A stretch of 64,000 bases of DNA from Paraphysomonas bandaiensis. Its lineage: Eukaryota > Chrysophyceae. Of this stretch, positions 34,890 to 48,048 are shown one piece after another (within the stretch, counting starts at the first letter, position 1; the number at the start of each line of letters is the position of its first letter). A program made the translations under genes and the position numbers. Under the pieces are notes generated by a model. The model saw nothing but the letters and a program-made list of their open reading frames with translations. It had not been told where the DNA came from and ran no database searches. Location of the stretch: contig CBFFRP010000434.1 in NCBI GenBank assembly GCA_965644295.1, positions 1-64,000 of the forward strand, read 5' to 3'.

Positions 34890-37800
34890 ATGTCTCTGCT
34901 TCAGAGGGAGCTCGTAACTAAGCTTAAGAGCGTGCTATCCGCTCATGGCATCACTCTCTCTCTGACCCCCCTCATAAATGACGAGAGAGATCTGAAGTAC
35001 AACAGACAAACCGCTATTTATAAGGTCCCTCTCACGGACTCTAATGTGGACTCGCTTGAATTGATGTGTTTGTTATCGAAAGAGGCGCATCAGTACTCCT
35101 CACAGTTTCAGGAGCTCATCGAAGACGTTGTCGACTTCCCCACACATGCGTTACCTATTCTTGAATGTTATCTAGACATACCAGTGGAAGAAAAGGAATG
35201 TTTTTTTTACATGCGCATCCCCTTTGGAAGCAAAGAGGACAAGTCATCAGCTACCACGTTGTGTGAACACATCGCATGCGGGAGATGGATTTCTGAGAAG
35301 CTTATGATGCGGTGGGCTGTTCAGCTCCTGCGAATGCTTACTTACGCACACCGAAATTTTCTTAGCTTCCCTGAATTTGATTCTCGGGACATTTATATAG
35401 TATCTGATGAGCTGGTATTAACATCTTGCAAACTTCAAACCAAGACAATGGTTGCCCGTGTGCAGCGTGAAGAAGAGGCTGCCCGAAAGGCCCGCATTGC
35501 AGCAAGGGCCCTGAGGTCATCACAGGGACAGCAATCGGAAGATAAGACTGATGATGACAGCACTATTCCAACTGTTTCCACTGATGTTGCTGCTGACAAT
35601 GTAATAACGAACTCCAACCCCAACCCAGTTACAGTTTCCCCTATAAAGTTTCCTCCTCTGAAGAGTCGAACCGCAAGAGCTGTGCCCATTCCTGGAGTTC
35701 CTGTATCTGGACTACCAGCAGCCATTCCATTTGTTGAAGAAGAAAAGAGTGTACCAGTTAAAGACACAGAGTTAACGAAATCTGATGAGGAAAACGTTTG
35801 TTCAGGTTTACAAGTGAAGCGGCTAGTTCCTGCCCCTCGACGGGATGCATGGATATGGATTCCCCTATCTAATTACGAGACAGTGGAGGTGGAGACGATA
35901 CCACTGAACAATGGTATGGACACACTCTCTACCGTTACGGGTTTGTCAACCATGTCATCTGCATTCTGTGAGGACACCTTGCCCACTGACCTCTCACCGT
36001 CCTCTCCGACAAGCGGGGATAGGCTCCGACTGCCGCCCATATATCGTACGCAAGAAGTGGAAGCGATTGGTGTGGAGGCATTAACATCGGCTGAGGTGGC
36101 AAAGAAGAAAAGAGAAGAGATATTGCGTCGTGAGGCTTCGGAAGAATCACTAAGAACTGTAAAGTCGAAAAGAAAGCACGACACACCTGTAAATTTCAGG
36201 TGGCTTTGCAGTCACTTAGTGACCGCTGGAAAGTGTTTAAATGACACTATGTTCGAAAAGTTGTGTGTCGTTTTCAGGTAAACACCCTGCCAGTTTGTGT
36301 TTGTTGCTTAATTTAAATTAATAGTGAAGGGAGTCCTGATATTGCGTCCAAATGTCGAGAACAGTACGCAGCATTCACAAGAGCTGTTTACTCCGACTTG
36401 AGGTCTGTTGGCTACATTCTAGTTGAAGCGTATCTTCGCCGACCGTTAACTACAGTCGAACGTGAAAACTTTCGGCGATTGACATTTACTTATGATGACA
36501 TGATGAGGACGTATGATATCACGAGACTGACTAAAGGAATGAGACGACTGTTGCAACTGTGCTTTACGCACCTCCCAGATCCACTTGTTATCGAAACCCA
36601 AGCAGAGCGCCCTCAGGGATGTAGAGAACTGAGGGCACCATGCTTACGTCAAATTGAGGAAATCTTGGAAGCTATTACTGACGAATTTTGGAATATGGGT
36701 GGTATCGATACACGAGAAGGGGCACTGGGGAATGTGAATCCTCCTCTGTGGACAAAGGAAGACCAGGTAGGGGCTAATAAATTTTACTTTCAAGTATTGA
36801 TCAAATATTGCTGGTGTATAGGAAAGAGAGGATCTCATGAAAAAGGAGTACATCGAAGAAATGGAAGCAAAAGCGAAGAAAGGGATTGTGCAGGCGCATC
36901 AACGGAATATCAAACATAAGAAACAGGCAATTTATACTGCTGAACTACATATATCTCTCCGATGTAATGTTTGTTCTTGATATGCAGCTACTCTTTGATA
37001 TGTTGCCCGAAGCTGAGCAGCAGTCCATTTTAAGAAGGAGAAAGGCTCGCAGAGAGGCTAAGGCGAACGCTGCTGAAAGAAATAATCTCATTCAGCAAGC
37101 ACTCTTCCATAGATGGTATGCACTGATAAAATAGGATGCAATTTCGTGAAGTATAGATAATGCAGGAGTGTTCGCAAAATGGAGTTGTGGCTTAAAGACG
37201 CCATTAGTTCATGTATTAAAAAAAATTACTATTTAAAAAAGAGCGGTGTCCGAATGACTCTAGAGCAAAAGCATACCTACGATCGAACTGCGAAAGTGAT
37301 AGAGCATGCTATAGGTCGTATACTTGTGGCAGATCCATACGTACCACCTGTGGTCAAAGTTGAGGGTGCTCAGGCGATGCTTATGCAACTGAAAGGCAAC
37401 GAAAAAGGTGGAAAGCTGGATAAAAATCGATCTGCCAACAAGAAGGGGAAACGACAGGGATCTTCAGCCGGGGATATGTGGGATACCGGCACGTTCGATA
37501 GTCGATCACAGTCTCCTGAGCCCAGCCGTCCGGGAACCGCGTCCAGTTCACAGGAGCAAGACCTGTCATCTTCCCAGTCATTATCGAGTGTGCCAGGTAT
37601 TTGAAATGACGGTACATATGTGTGAATCTAAGTGCTTGTGTAGCTTCGATATTGGTGATGAAAGAAATGGAGGAAATGTCTTCTCTTGAAAAAGAAAAGC
37701 GATATTTGCACGCAATCGAATATGCGAGTGCAAACCTTGGACAGCTACTTGCATGGGAGTGTGATAATATTGAGTCTGCTAGTGAAGAGCAGGTTAGAAT

Positions 37801-40533
37801 GAGTTTTTCAGGATACTTGTTCATTTAATATGTCGTTGTTTCTGCAAGATTTCTGTAAGATGTGCCATCACTATTGCCAAGCACATCCGCGAATCAATTT
37901 CCCAAGCTGATGAAAAGTTAAGCAGTTCTCAAATGGCATCTTTGCTGCCACCACTACAGTTCAAAGAAAAGCTCCTTGTAACAGCTTCCAAGATATTGTG
38001 TATGTGTTGCATGCTATTTGATCTGTTTTAAGTGGAGGTATTTCTAGGCAACTGGAATCTTCTGCATAATTGTAGCACTAGGTTTGCACAGAAGATCAGC
38101 ATGCGAGAAAAGAGCTGGATTGCACAAGTACGTAGAGATTGCATGATGTGTTTTTCTTTGACCTTTGTTTAGGTAGTGCATTGCTTAACTTTTGCAATGG
38201 TCGTGAAGTACTCTGCGGATGAGAGGCTCAGACACAAGGGTGAAGAAATCGCCGCCAGCCGTATACAAGGTATTTTTCACGGCTTATTCAATGTACAGGC
38301 AACTCAGAGCTTACCTGACTGCAGCGTTCGCAAAGGGTTACTCTGTACGCCGCAAAATGAAACTGGTGTGGAAGCAAGCTAATGAGCAATTCGAACTTGA
38401 GCAGCAACGCAAGGCCTCTCGATTGGCTGAGCTGGAGACTATGAACGATATGAAAATAAAGGCGTCGATAAAGGGTATTGAGTCGGATGGTGATATTTCG
38501 GAGAAGATAGATATATCAGCTGAGGAAAATGACACAAACAACTTAGCTTCTGTAACCCTTTCGAAGCCATATTCGACAAGCGCGTCAATTCATCTTAGTT
38601 TTGCCAAGGGGACACGTATCCCACGCGACGAAAATAAAAGATCACTGCAGGTTTGATAGCTGACACAAAGTGGGCGCTGTTGATATTTTGATACTAACAG
38701 ATAAAGAGCATTGGTCGTCTGTTGGCAGACCCAGGCGTCATTCCTGACTTAAATGCCACAGAGTTTGCAGACACTAACTCCATTGATGAGGTGAGCTTTG
38801 GAGTGATCGAGGTTATCATCGATGATTCAAAGCGAATACTAAGTACTCGCGGAGCCTGGGCGAATGACCCCTCAGTCCGAACTGTAGACACAATAATACA
38901 GTGGGAAGATGCGCAGAGTCGGTATAGGAGGATTCAGCTGGGCGGAACGGATGATGAGGCCGCGGGATATATAATGGTATGTGCTATATTATCTGTCTGT
39001 TATATAATTTTTGTCCAAGGTGAGTGGCCTTGTCCCGCATAGAAAGTATAAGGTTAGAGTTATGGTTAACAAACGCTACCGCCCAAGAGATAAATCACAA
39101 AAATCGAAGAAATATGTGCAAGGACGTGATGATTTCTCCGAGGTGAAGGCTATTGCGGTGGGTGAAGTCCAATTTACAACTGACGCAGATGCACCCTGTG
39201 CACCATCCTTTCTACCTGTGGATAAAATGCGTTTCAATCACATTATTCCCGTGGATGCATCTGAGCAGAAACATGCGGGTCAAGAATACGCTCTTAGTGA
39301 GGGAATTAGCGTCGTGGACAAATTAGAAGTTTTCAAGAGTTCTTTGAAAGGAGCGTCGAAAGCAGGTAATTAGTATTGACATATAATTTGGGATTCGCAG
39401 TATTGACAGTGCTGTAGGGCCGAGGAAGTCACGCCGCACTCTGAGTTTGAGTGGTGTAAGTGGACAAGGCGAAGTTACAGAGCGACGGATATCCTGTCGG
39501 CTTAGATGGACTGTGCCTTATTGCAACGGTAGTGCTGTGACAGAATATGAAATTCAGAAAATGTAATTTTTATTTGAGTACGGCAACACCTGTAGTCATG
39601 ATGTATGTAATTTGTAGGAATCACAACGGTGGGTGGGAGTCTCTCTCTATAACACCTCAGGTGAACTACACTGACACTATTCCGGTCATTGATCGCGAAA
39701 CTGGACGAGAAAATACAATTGCGGTGTACCGCGTACGTGCTGGGAATGACTATGGGTGGTCACAATTCACCCCATCCCTTAGTGTAGACCTCATTGACAA
39801 AATTAGTCACAAATCTCCTACACGCTGCAACAGTAGTACTTCTCTCGTAGGTATGGATCGACCGCAGAACAGTGCTTGTTTATTACCGCACGGGATTATG
39901 CCCAGATCTCCAAGCGCAACAGGTAAACCGAAAATGGAGCTCTTGAATGCTGTGGGGCTAGAGGAAATGATTCAGCGGGATATGCTCAATAGCCGCCGGC
40001 CGGATTCTGATTGTGCCTCTCGACATCAGCCCGGTAGTGGAGTGCCTAAGAGTCCTACTCTAAACACAGAGAGTACTTTAGCCGGTGATACCTTAGAAGG
40101 AGTGAACAGTAGTCTGGAAGCATGGCTATGCAGACTTTCTGATGTGTGTCCTCTGGAAAGAGATGTTCAAAGAATTTCAACTCACCAACAAGGACAAGAT
40201 GGTATCACGGACGTGGATCATGTATCTGAACATTTCAACACTGCCGAGAGCGTAATGAGTCCTGTCAATCATGGGGAAATTACAGAGCCGGTGTTGGAAA
40301 AAGTTTATCGTGATTCTATGCATAGCCCTAAAAAGCTAAATTTGTCACGAAAATCGAAGGGTAAACACAGGAAACAATCCAGTGACGAAGCTGATGATGA
40401 TGACAACATTATTATGCGTCTTGCAATGGTTCATAAATCTGTAAGTGAGATAAAGGTGCCGAATATGGAGAGTGGAAAGTCCACACCGCATGTTATATTT
40501 GCTTCGAAGACCCTACCGCGGAATGTAGTGTAA
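34890..40533 (+). CDS. Large IQ-motif and fibronectin-III protein with kinase-like N-terminus
   Basis: Fourteen exons give 1,659 residues: 34890-36277, 36325-36766, 36822-36926, 36988-37115, 37166-37596, 37644-37792, 37849-37999, 38048-38127, 38173-38269, 38325-38650, 38701-38976, 39020-39365, 39418-39562, 39618-40533. Every join keeps frame. The N-terminus (to about 185) has a helix and beta pattern like the C-lobe of a protein kinase (WAVQLLRMLTYAHRNFLSF...) without HRD or DFG, so at best a pseudokinase. Charged coiled-coil-like helices follow, then an IQ calmodulin-binding motif (IQAFAKGYSVRR) completed only by splicing at 38269/38325, then two FN3 domains (SGLVPHRKYKVRV; RLRWTVPYCNGS...YRVRAGNDYGWS). 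Intron 36927-36986/7 is GC-AG. The architecture suggests a cytoskeletal or axonemal scaffold; the role is inference. I cannot assign a named family. Confidence 0.75.
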
Positions 40534-42945
40534 ATTGGTGTAAGTAGTTCAGTTTCGGCTTATTTATATTTCTTTCTTGAATATTGTGTGGGATGATGGA
40601 TGTATATGTAAATTTTTCTTTGCGTTCGATCACATCTGCAATGTGTTAATTGCCTTTTATGACTATAACGAGGATATATGTTGTAACATTGTGATATCAG
40701 CCATACAGTATGATATGGAAACATTGTAGTGAATGTCTAATTATTAGCAATAGGTTTTAAGAGTCCGATCTATGGAAACATAGTCAATGTAGCCGCTTGA
40801 ATGCTGCCCTAGTTTTCGAGCATGGATAGTGGATGATGGAATAAGGATAATGCCTACAATAGTAGATCAGAATATTGTGACATGTGACACCAATCGTATC
40901 TAGCTTATACCATTGGAGAAAAGTCTATACTTTTCATGTTTCTATACTTCCTGTCTTGAATAGAATATTGAAAAATATTTGTCTCAACTAAACTAAGTGG
41001 TGGATGTCTTATTATTCGCAATAGGCGTTTATGAGTCAGCGCTTAACTCTAGTATCCTACTATTTAACACTACGAATGCTGTTTGTGCGTTACCGGTGCA
41101 ACCACTTTTGCATTTGCACTATCTATCACTCAAAGCAAACACAGTGAGCATGCAGAAAGTCAATATACCTACCCATGTACTAAAGGCACTTAGAATTCAT
41201 CCTTTTTGCATCTGAAGCACCAGAGCCCACACGATGTCTACTACCGGGCGTCCTAGCGTACTCTAGATGGAAAAGGAGTTACACCATGTGAAGCACATGT
41301 CATGGGGTGGTCTTGCGCCAATTTTGCGCGGAACTAGTTAAGGTAATTGAATCAAAAGTAAATAGTCACTATCACTATACTGATACCTCTTGTTGAAGGA
41401 GGACAGGTGTGTTACGGGTTGTTTTGTGATTATATGGAGAAAAAATCACAATTCGATGTACTGCATCTGCACAAAATGATAGCATATATGCGCAGTTTTA
41501 GAGCACGTTTATACCTACTCCACACTCCTTAACAATGTTCGTTTTGGGACCTGAAACATTGCATTAGAGATGTGACAGAGAATACCCCTTAGCTAGCAGA
41601 AAACATGTGCCAAATTATTGACATACTGCTCAATGTATGTCAAATTCGAATAATTCAAATCGTTGCCCTGCACACATCTCACATATGTGAATGTAAAGGC
41701 ATGTGATACCAGCCAGTGTGAAGGTGTATTTAAGTGACATCAATGAAATGATGCAAGGTGATGAAGGCAAAGACAGTGCAGTGAAGGCAGTGAGGAGAAA
41801 GATTAGAAAACAAGAGTGGAGTGAGCTGTGTAGATCGATATCGACGTAGGAGGTACAGCAATTGACCAAATTATACGCATGGCATGCACCAACGCGATGC
41901 AGAGGTGTAAAAGTCGTGTCGATTTCGCACACCAACTGAGAATTACGCCCAACCTGGATGGCACCTCTTTCGTGGACCAGAATGGAGACCACATGTGGGA
42001 ATTCATTCGTTGTTGCTGACAGAGGTGGGCCACGCTATTAAGGTAGGGGCAAACCTGCCAAGGTAGACTCAACAAAGTTGGACTCACACCTTTCGTTGTG
42101 TTTTGGGAGATCAGCACCGAAGATATATATATCTCCGGGAAACTAACGTGAGCAGACATATAGTCAGTAGATAACGTTCTGCCCACTCATAGCCAGCAAA
42201 CGTTTCTGTTGTACAAGAGACACAAGGAAGTGTCAGTTGTTGGGAAGACGTCTTTGGGTCATGACGAATAAACAGGCACCCACGACTGGGCCCACGCCAA
42301 GGCCTCCGGGGTATTAGACTGCCTGCTGCTGAACTCAAAAATTCTGCATGCTCACTGCGTTTGCTTTGAGTGATAGAGCAAACGTTATTGCATCTCTATG
42401 CCTGCGGCGACGCACAAGAGCTTTTGTAGCGTTAAATAGTGGGATTCAGAGTTTAGCACTAGTTTTATAGTTAAATTGCAATCCTAAATTAATTCTGACT
42501 CTTAAACGCCTGTTGCTAATATTAAGACATTCACGACAGGTCTAGTAGAGACATATATTTTAGCTATACATTCATTTCTCATTTACGCTTAAAGTTGTTT
42601 TTTATCTCAATTTAAATTTAGTAGGTTTGTCTACCACTTTTACTTCAGTAGGGACAAAATATGCAACCATAAAATATTCGGCACACAGCTCTGCTATTTA
42701 CTCACATACACAACTTGAAAATATTTCCCCTACAAATCTAAAGTAAGCCAACGCTACAAATTGGAAATTCCCTATTAGTTTACACGAGCATACAATATGA
42801 CTACTGTTGTCACTACTTCTAGTTAAAATAATATAGTAGTTTCTACCAAGGTTTACTGGTAAATCAAGAAATGTACCGCACGCGCCAATATATCAATACA
42901 ACATAATGAGGTTCATATCACGGAATAATTCACATGAAGATATGC
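40534..42945. other. Repeat-rich intergenic region
   Basis: It holds pieces of repeat family R1: about 40725-40800 and 40990-41170 in minus orientation, and a long copy at 42050-42537. At 41834-42016 (+) a 61-codon stop-free stretch reads like coding sequence but has no motif I know; it abuts the long R1 copy and may be an element relic. At about 42605-42655 there is one unit of the CCTACTAA inverted-repeat family. Confidence 0.5.
42050..42537 (+). repeat. Dispersed repeat family R1, long copy B
   Basis: Colinear with copy A at 30540-31078 over almost its whole length, with scattered substitutions and small indels. An AT-rich insertion lies near its right end (about 42460-42500). It has no conserved open frame. 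Confidence 0.8.
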
Positions 42946-45900
42946 TTATGACTTTTTCTGTGGTCTCAAATAGGAATGCTGACATATCCTAAGGACGTCC
43001 GGTCGATACCGCTGGTCACTCGTTAAGCAAGTTTGAATAAAGTCCTTGGCTTCTTCAGATACTTTCTGAAAATTTCCAGAGGTACCCATGCTTTTACAGC
43101 TATTCTCATGGGGGAAATCCACCTATGACAGACACATAATCAGCACCACCACCCTCGCATATTATGTATACAATACTTAAAACATTCAATATGCAGCTAA
43201 CACTAAAACAAACAGGTTTAACAGCTAAATGTGTATACTGGTAAGGGTATTTATAATTTATGGGTGCAGTGCGTCTTGACCATACATCCGTGTATAAAAC
43301 ATAGAGCATAAGCACGCAGAATGAAAAAATACTTGATTGTATGCCGTATTATTTAAAACCGCTAATTACATACCTGGGTGGCATTAAGCATAATTCCTTC
43401 TGAAAGCACACGCTCCTGAGTCTTTCCTTCTCCAAATGGGCGTCGCCCATATAGCATCTGCAGTATACCATAATCGTCACTATAAACCTCTCATAATATA
43501 TGAAAACATTGAGAGCACAGCACATGCTACACATAGCTATTGTGCGTGTCAGGGAAAAGGTGTGTGCATGCCTGATAAAATATGACTCCAAGAGACCAGA
43601 CATCGACCTTGTTTGATATTCTAAATACACAGTTAGTTGCGGAGCTGATAGTAGCAATTTAGTCACGACTTCGTATCTTACAAAACAGTATATATAATAC
43701 TTTGATATTTATATCCAAACCTAAATATGTTTGCTACATGACGTAACCAATAAGTAGTAGAACTGTACTTATCTACTAAACATTCAATGTTCAGTTTGTA
43801 CCTGGGGGGCGAATCGCCACGTCCGAAGCATTCAGGCGGAAGGTACCAATATGTGCCTGCACCTTGAGAGGTCAGTTCCACGGAAGTGTGATCATCGGCA
43901 TCTTCCAGGATCTGTATTATATATAGAATTTATAAGTTAAAATATACACGTAAATACGTATGCGCGTTTATTCGTCATATACAAAGTGCATACATCGACT
44001 TCTATTAATGACACACACTCAGCACCTTCGATAAACCAAAGTCAGTAATCTTAACGTCTCCCATAGTATCAAACAAAATATTCGCTGGCTTTAGGTCAAA
44101 GTGAATAATAGAACGCTTCCTGGGCGTATTTGGGGGGCGCATCTGTCCATTTTGTACACCTGTATTGTTGTTGGCATCATTTTCGTTAGAACTTCCATTC
44201 GTTGACACATTATGAGGTGAGTTTAAATACTTCAAGCCAGCCGCGATTTGCATCAAAATAGTTTTGGCATCCTTCTCTGGAATAGTTTTCATCGTTTTAA
44301 GCTTCTCATCAAGGTCAATTCCACGACATAGCTCAAGAACAGTTGCGAATGAGTTGACATCGATTTCAAATACATCGAATAGCTTCACTACCCGAGGATG
44401 ATCCAACTCTCTGCATAGTATGAATTACGTACGCAAATCAGTGGTACACAGAAGTAGTAGTGCACCTATGAATCATATATTCTCTGGTAACGTGCTTCAC
44501 ATACGACTGTTTTCGTGACTCAGACCAGGATGGATTAAGTTGATGTACCTGTGGGGGAAGTTAGCGGAAGTGACTAGTTGAAAATAAACAGCATATACCT
44601 TAATGGCAACCTCGTCGAGCTTAACCAAGTCAAGAGCCTTCCACACTTCACTAAAACCACCCCTCCCGAGCATACTCAGCAATACATATCTCTGTGCACT
44701 ACGTGTGAAGCAAACCCAGACGACACCATACTAACAAACCTTTCTAAGGCAAGGCAGATCTTTTGCAAAACGGGAGTTATCTTCACTTTGGCAGCGCTTT
44801 AGCTCCTACAAAAAAAACAGTTAGCACATATTACAAGCCACAATATGAATACGGCTAGCTCGGTACTAACCCTCCACCTGGCATATGCACTAACCTTCTG
44901 GTGGGCGGCTTTTTCAGACTCCAGTAATCGCCTCTCCTCCGCTAATGCTAGCTCATCACGACGAAGCTGCTCCATATGCATACGCACAGCATTCTCCTCG
45001 GTTAGAATATCTAAATCCGAGGTACTAACAACAGCGTCCTCATCTTCAGGGGAGTCTATAAACACAACAGCAAATGTAAGTACATATTCTGCACGACAAA
45101 ACAACACCAATTGAAAATGGTACGAATATACTATATTTAGCTCTTTACCTTGTGCCTTTTTGCTGGCATAGTGACGTTTCTTCAGATTCTTGAGACGAGT
45201 TCGTCTCTTTTCAAGCTCCTCTCTTCGGTCTGAGAGTTCCGCAGTGCGACTGTTGAGCTCCTTCAAAGCATACCCCTCTTCCCACACATCTGTCACAGAC
45301 ACACCTGCACCACAAAACAAAGTAGAATATTACACTACATTATGACTATACTCATAACACTGAACTTACCCGTTCTAATTGTGATTATTTTCCCGAGTCT
45401 TACGCAGTCAGCAGCCAGTCTGTCTCTCTTCCGCCTCATCTCCTGCTGAGCCATCAGTCTGTATACCTCCTCCAAAGCGCCACTAAGCTTCATACTTCGA
45501 TCTTCCAATTCACGGTATCTGAAATCACAAAATATCACTATCACCAAAACAAGCTTAGTTAAAGTAAAGTCTCAAATCACTATTCAAGTGCCGGGATTGG
45601 TGTTCATGAATATCTACCTTTCCATTTGAGACTTAAGATCGGCCTCCAGCCTCGAAGCCTACAATACGAAAAGAACAATGAGTGCGACGTAATAACTTTA
45701 GAAATGTACTAGCACCACACACTACTTATACATACTTTCCGCTCCGCTTGCTCTTTGGCTTGTTTCAACAAATCGTTCTGCTTTTTCCATTCGACGGCAT
45801 TGAACGCCCCTCCACAGGCTACTGCGCTCCTCTCAAATGAGACGGAAGAAGATGACACCTTATCGTAGGTAGGTGTAGTGGACTCGCGATCAGAAGGGCC

Positions 45901-46677
45901 TATGGAAGTATGAAATAAACAAACTCCGCATAAGAACACATGTGAACCAGTATACAGAGCAGTTGATGGCATATTACTGTTAGAAACACTACCATTCTTT
46001 ATCAACATTACTACATTGTTTCAGGAGAGTACACACAACTGAATTACTTACCTGGTACTGTTGCCTTTGTGGCCAGTTTGGAGCTCTGAAAAGATGTGGT
46101 TGAACCGTCGCCTTGATTCGGGGCAAAGTAGCTCTCTATCTTTCTCATTCCAACAGCGCTAGAAGCACCTCTTGAGTTGCCTGCAGGTTTAAATAGTATA
46201 ACTTGCGAATTCAGTTTGGTATATCAACATGGCGTGCAATAATAATCGAGTTCCTCCAGTTCAGAACTCGTATTTAATAATATGGAATACTTACTTTCAT
46301 CGGGTTGTTCTAACTTTTGCCTCTTAGGAGTAGTTTCCTTTTTCCCGGTTTGGGACTCCTCTTTTTCAATACTGGAGAACTTTATCTTGCTATTGGATCC
46401 CTCTCGAGATAACTCCTTATCCCATTTATTAGAAGAGGACTTCTCAGAGCTCTCATCACATATATCGACCACCTCATGAGTGGCATCCATTACACCCTCC
46501 TGCACACAATACACAATGTAAGACGCCGACTGATAATACCATATAACCTGCCTGTTCTTGTGCCTGTGCCTGTTCTTGTGCTTGTGTCTGGTCCAGTGTC
46601 TGTGACTGTGTCTGGAGACCTAGACGACCCTGAAGCAGAGCCAGTCTGTTCTTCTCTACAGGGATATTCAGAGACAT
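42946..46677 (-). CDS. TLK: Tousled-like serine/threonine kinase
   Basis: Sixteen exons give 725 residues: 46677-46552, 46499-46295, 46180-46052, 45899-45736, 45658-45618, 45518-45370, 45304-45149, 45055-44895, 44805-44740, 44691-44599, 44548-44466, 44410-44026, 43911-43802, 43620-43572, 43457-43374, 43122-42946. The N-terminal half has a Gln-rich start, the KIESYFAP motif equivalent to the TLK KISDYF motif, then long coiled coils. The kinase shows [13 protein letters not shown] (K430), IIHFDLKP (D563), ITDFGLSK and the TLK-specific [17 protein letters not shown]. An insert of about 35 Asn/Ser-rich residues precedes the catalytic loop. Introns 46551-46500 and 43571-43458 use GC donors. TLKs phosphorylate the histone chaperone ASF1, which is encoded head-to-head next door. 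Confidence 0.95.
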
Positions 46678-47226
46678 GACGGCTATACGAGTAGATCACA
46701 ATTAGAGCACATGATCGAGTGTTGGAGTGTGATGGTGCAGATATCTGAGGCAGAACAGGAGTGGTTGATATGGATAATATAGAGCTCTGCCGGACTGCTG
46801 TATATGTATGGTACGCTGCATCTCTCATAGGATAATATACGGAACTACACTACACTCGCATATACGTGCTTACTACACTGCAGTATACAACCCTCTCAAT
46901 AAATCCTTATTTTAAAATTTGAATATGATTTTTAAATACAGCTCTGTACAGTATATCCGTGAGTTTATGTACACCAACTAAAAAACTGGACAATTGGGAG
47001 CTATAACTACTACGACTGTATGCCCTGAAACTCAGTATTACACTGCACTGTATTTTATGTATTCTCAATTTCTATTTGAATTCAAATACTGTGTGTGTGA
47101 GGTATGATATGGTGGTGTGGTGTGGTGTGGTGAAAGGGGAGTGCTTCAATAGTATTCATTATGTCCATGTGATCACTATCAATACCACTTTTACTTCACA
47201 CATCTATCAAACATCTCCACTCAAAT
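46678..47226. promoter_or_regulatory. Divergent promoter shared by TLK and ASF1
   Basis: 549 bp between the two start codons. It contains CTGCTGTATATGTATGG (about 46796), CACTGCAGTATAC (about 46875) and GTATATCC, similar to motif clusters at other gene starts, and a TGGTGTGG tandem near 47108-47135. No other open frame fits, so both transcripts must start here. Confidence 0.6.
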
Positions 47227-48048
47227 ATGGCTCTAGTTAACGTGACCGGTGTGACTGTAATGGACAACCCCACCAAGTACACAAACCCCTTTACGTTTGA
47301 CGTACAATTCGAATGTATACAGGAACTACCAGATGGTATCCCCCTCTATCGCTCCTTATGAATGACATGAAATAACTCGTCGTATGCAGATATTGAGTGG
47401 AAAGTAACCTATGTGGGTAGTGCGAATGATCCGACTCAAGACCAAGTGTTAGAGGAAGTACTGGTGGGTCCTGTAGTGGTTGGATTAAATCGATTCACGC
47501 TCCAAGCCCCTCCACCAAATTATAATGCCATTGCTGTGCCTGATTTAATTGGTGTTACTGTTCTTCTTATCACATGCTCTTACATGGATGAAGAATTTGT
47601 GCGAATTGGGTAATGAGATATATTGCTGCGTTCCACTTGTTTTGTTAACATATATACCAACTAAATACAGATATTACGTAAATAATGAGTATACCGCGCC
47701 TGACTATGACCCAGAAGCTGGATTGCCGCCTTCCGTCGATGTGAACTATTTGTACAGGTGTGTGCAATATTTTAACTTGTACCCGTCTCTCTATGTTTGA
47801 AATTCATAATCGGTATTCGTCTCCACAGAAATATATTGGCTGATCGTCCAATCGTTACTCGCATCAATATTGATTGGAGTGGTACTGGATCCATTGAAAT
47901 GCCTCCCGCAGATTCGTATGATGTTGATGAGAACGAAGAGATGGCTATTAATGTGGGGACGGGTGATAATTATCACGGAAGGACTCTGGAATGTGAAGAT
48001 TCCATGGATGTTGATGAGATTCAACAGGAGGCGCGTAGAATTTTTTAA
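47227..48048 (+). CDS. ASF1: Histone H3-H4 chaperone ASF1
   Basis: Four exons (47227-47335, 47390-47609, 47671-47757, 47829-48048) give 211 residues; introns are 54, 61 and 71 nt. The conserved immunoglobulin-like core is clear: a VNVTGVTVMDNP start, DIEWKVTYVGSA, DQVLEEVLVGPV, GVTVLLITCSYMDEEFVRIG, YYVNNEY and NILADRPIVTRINIDW. An acidic C-terminal tail rich in Asp/Glu follows, as in yeast and plant forms. ASF1 binds the H3-H4 dimer and hands it to CAF-1 or HIRA during replication, repair and transcription. It is the classic substrate of Tousled-like kinases, whose gene lies divergently 549 bp away. Confidence 0.97.
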
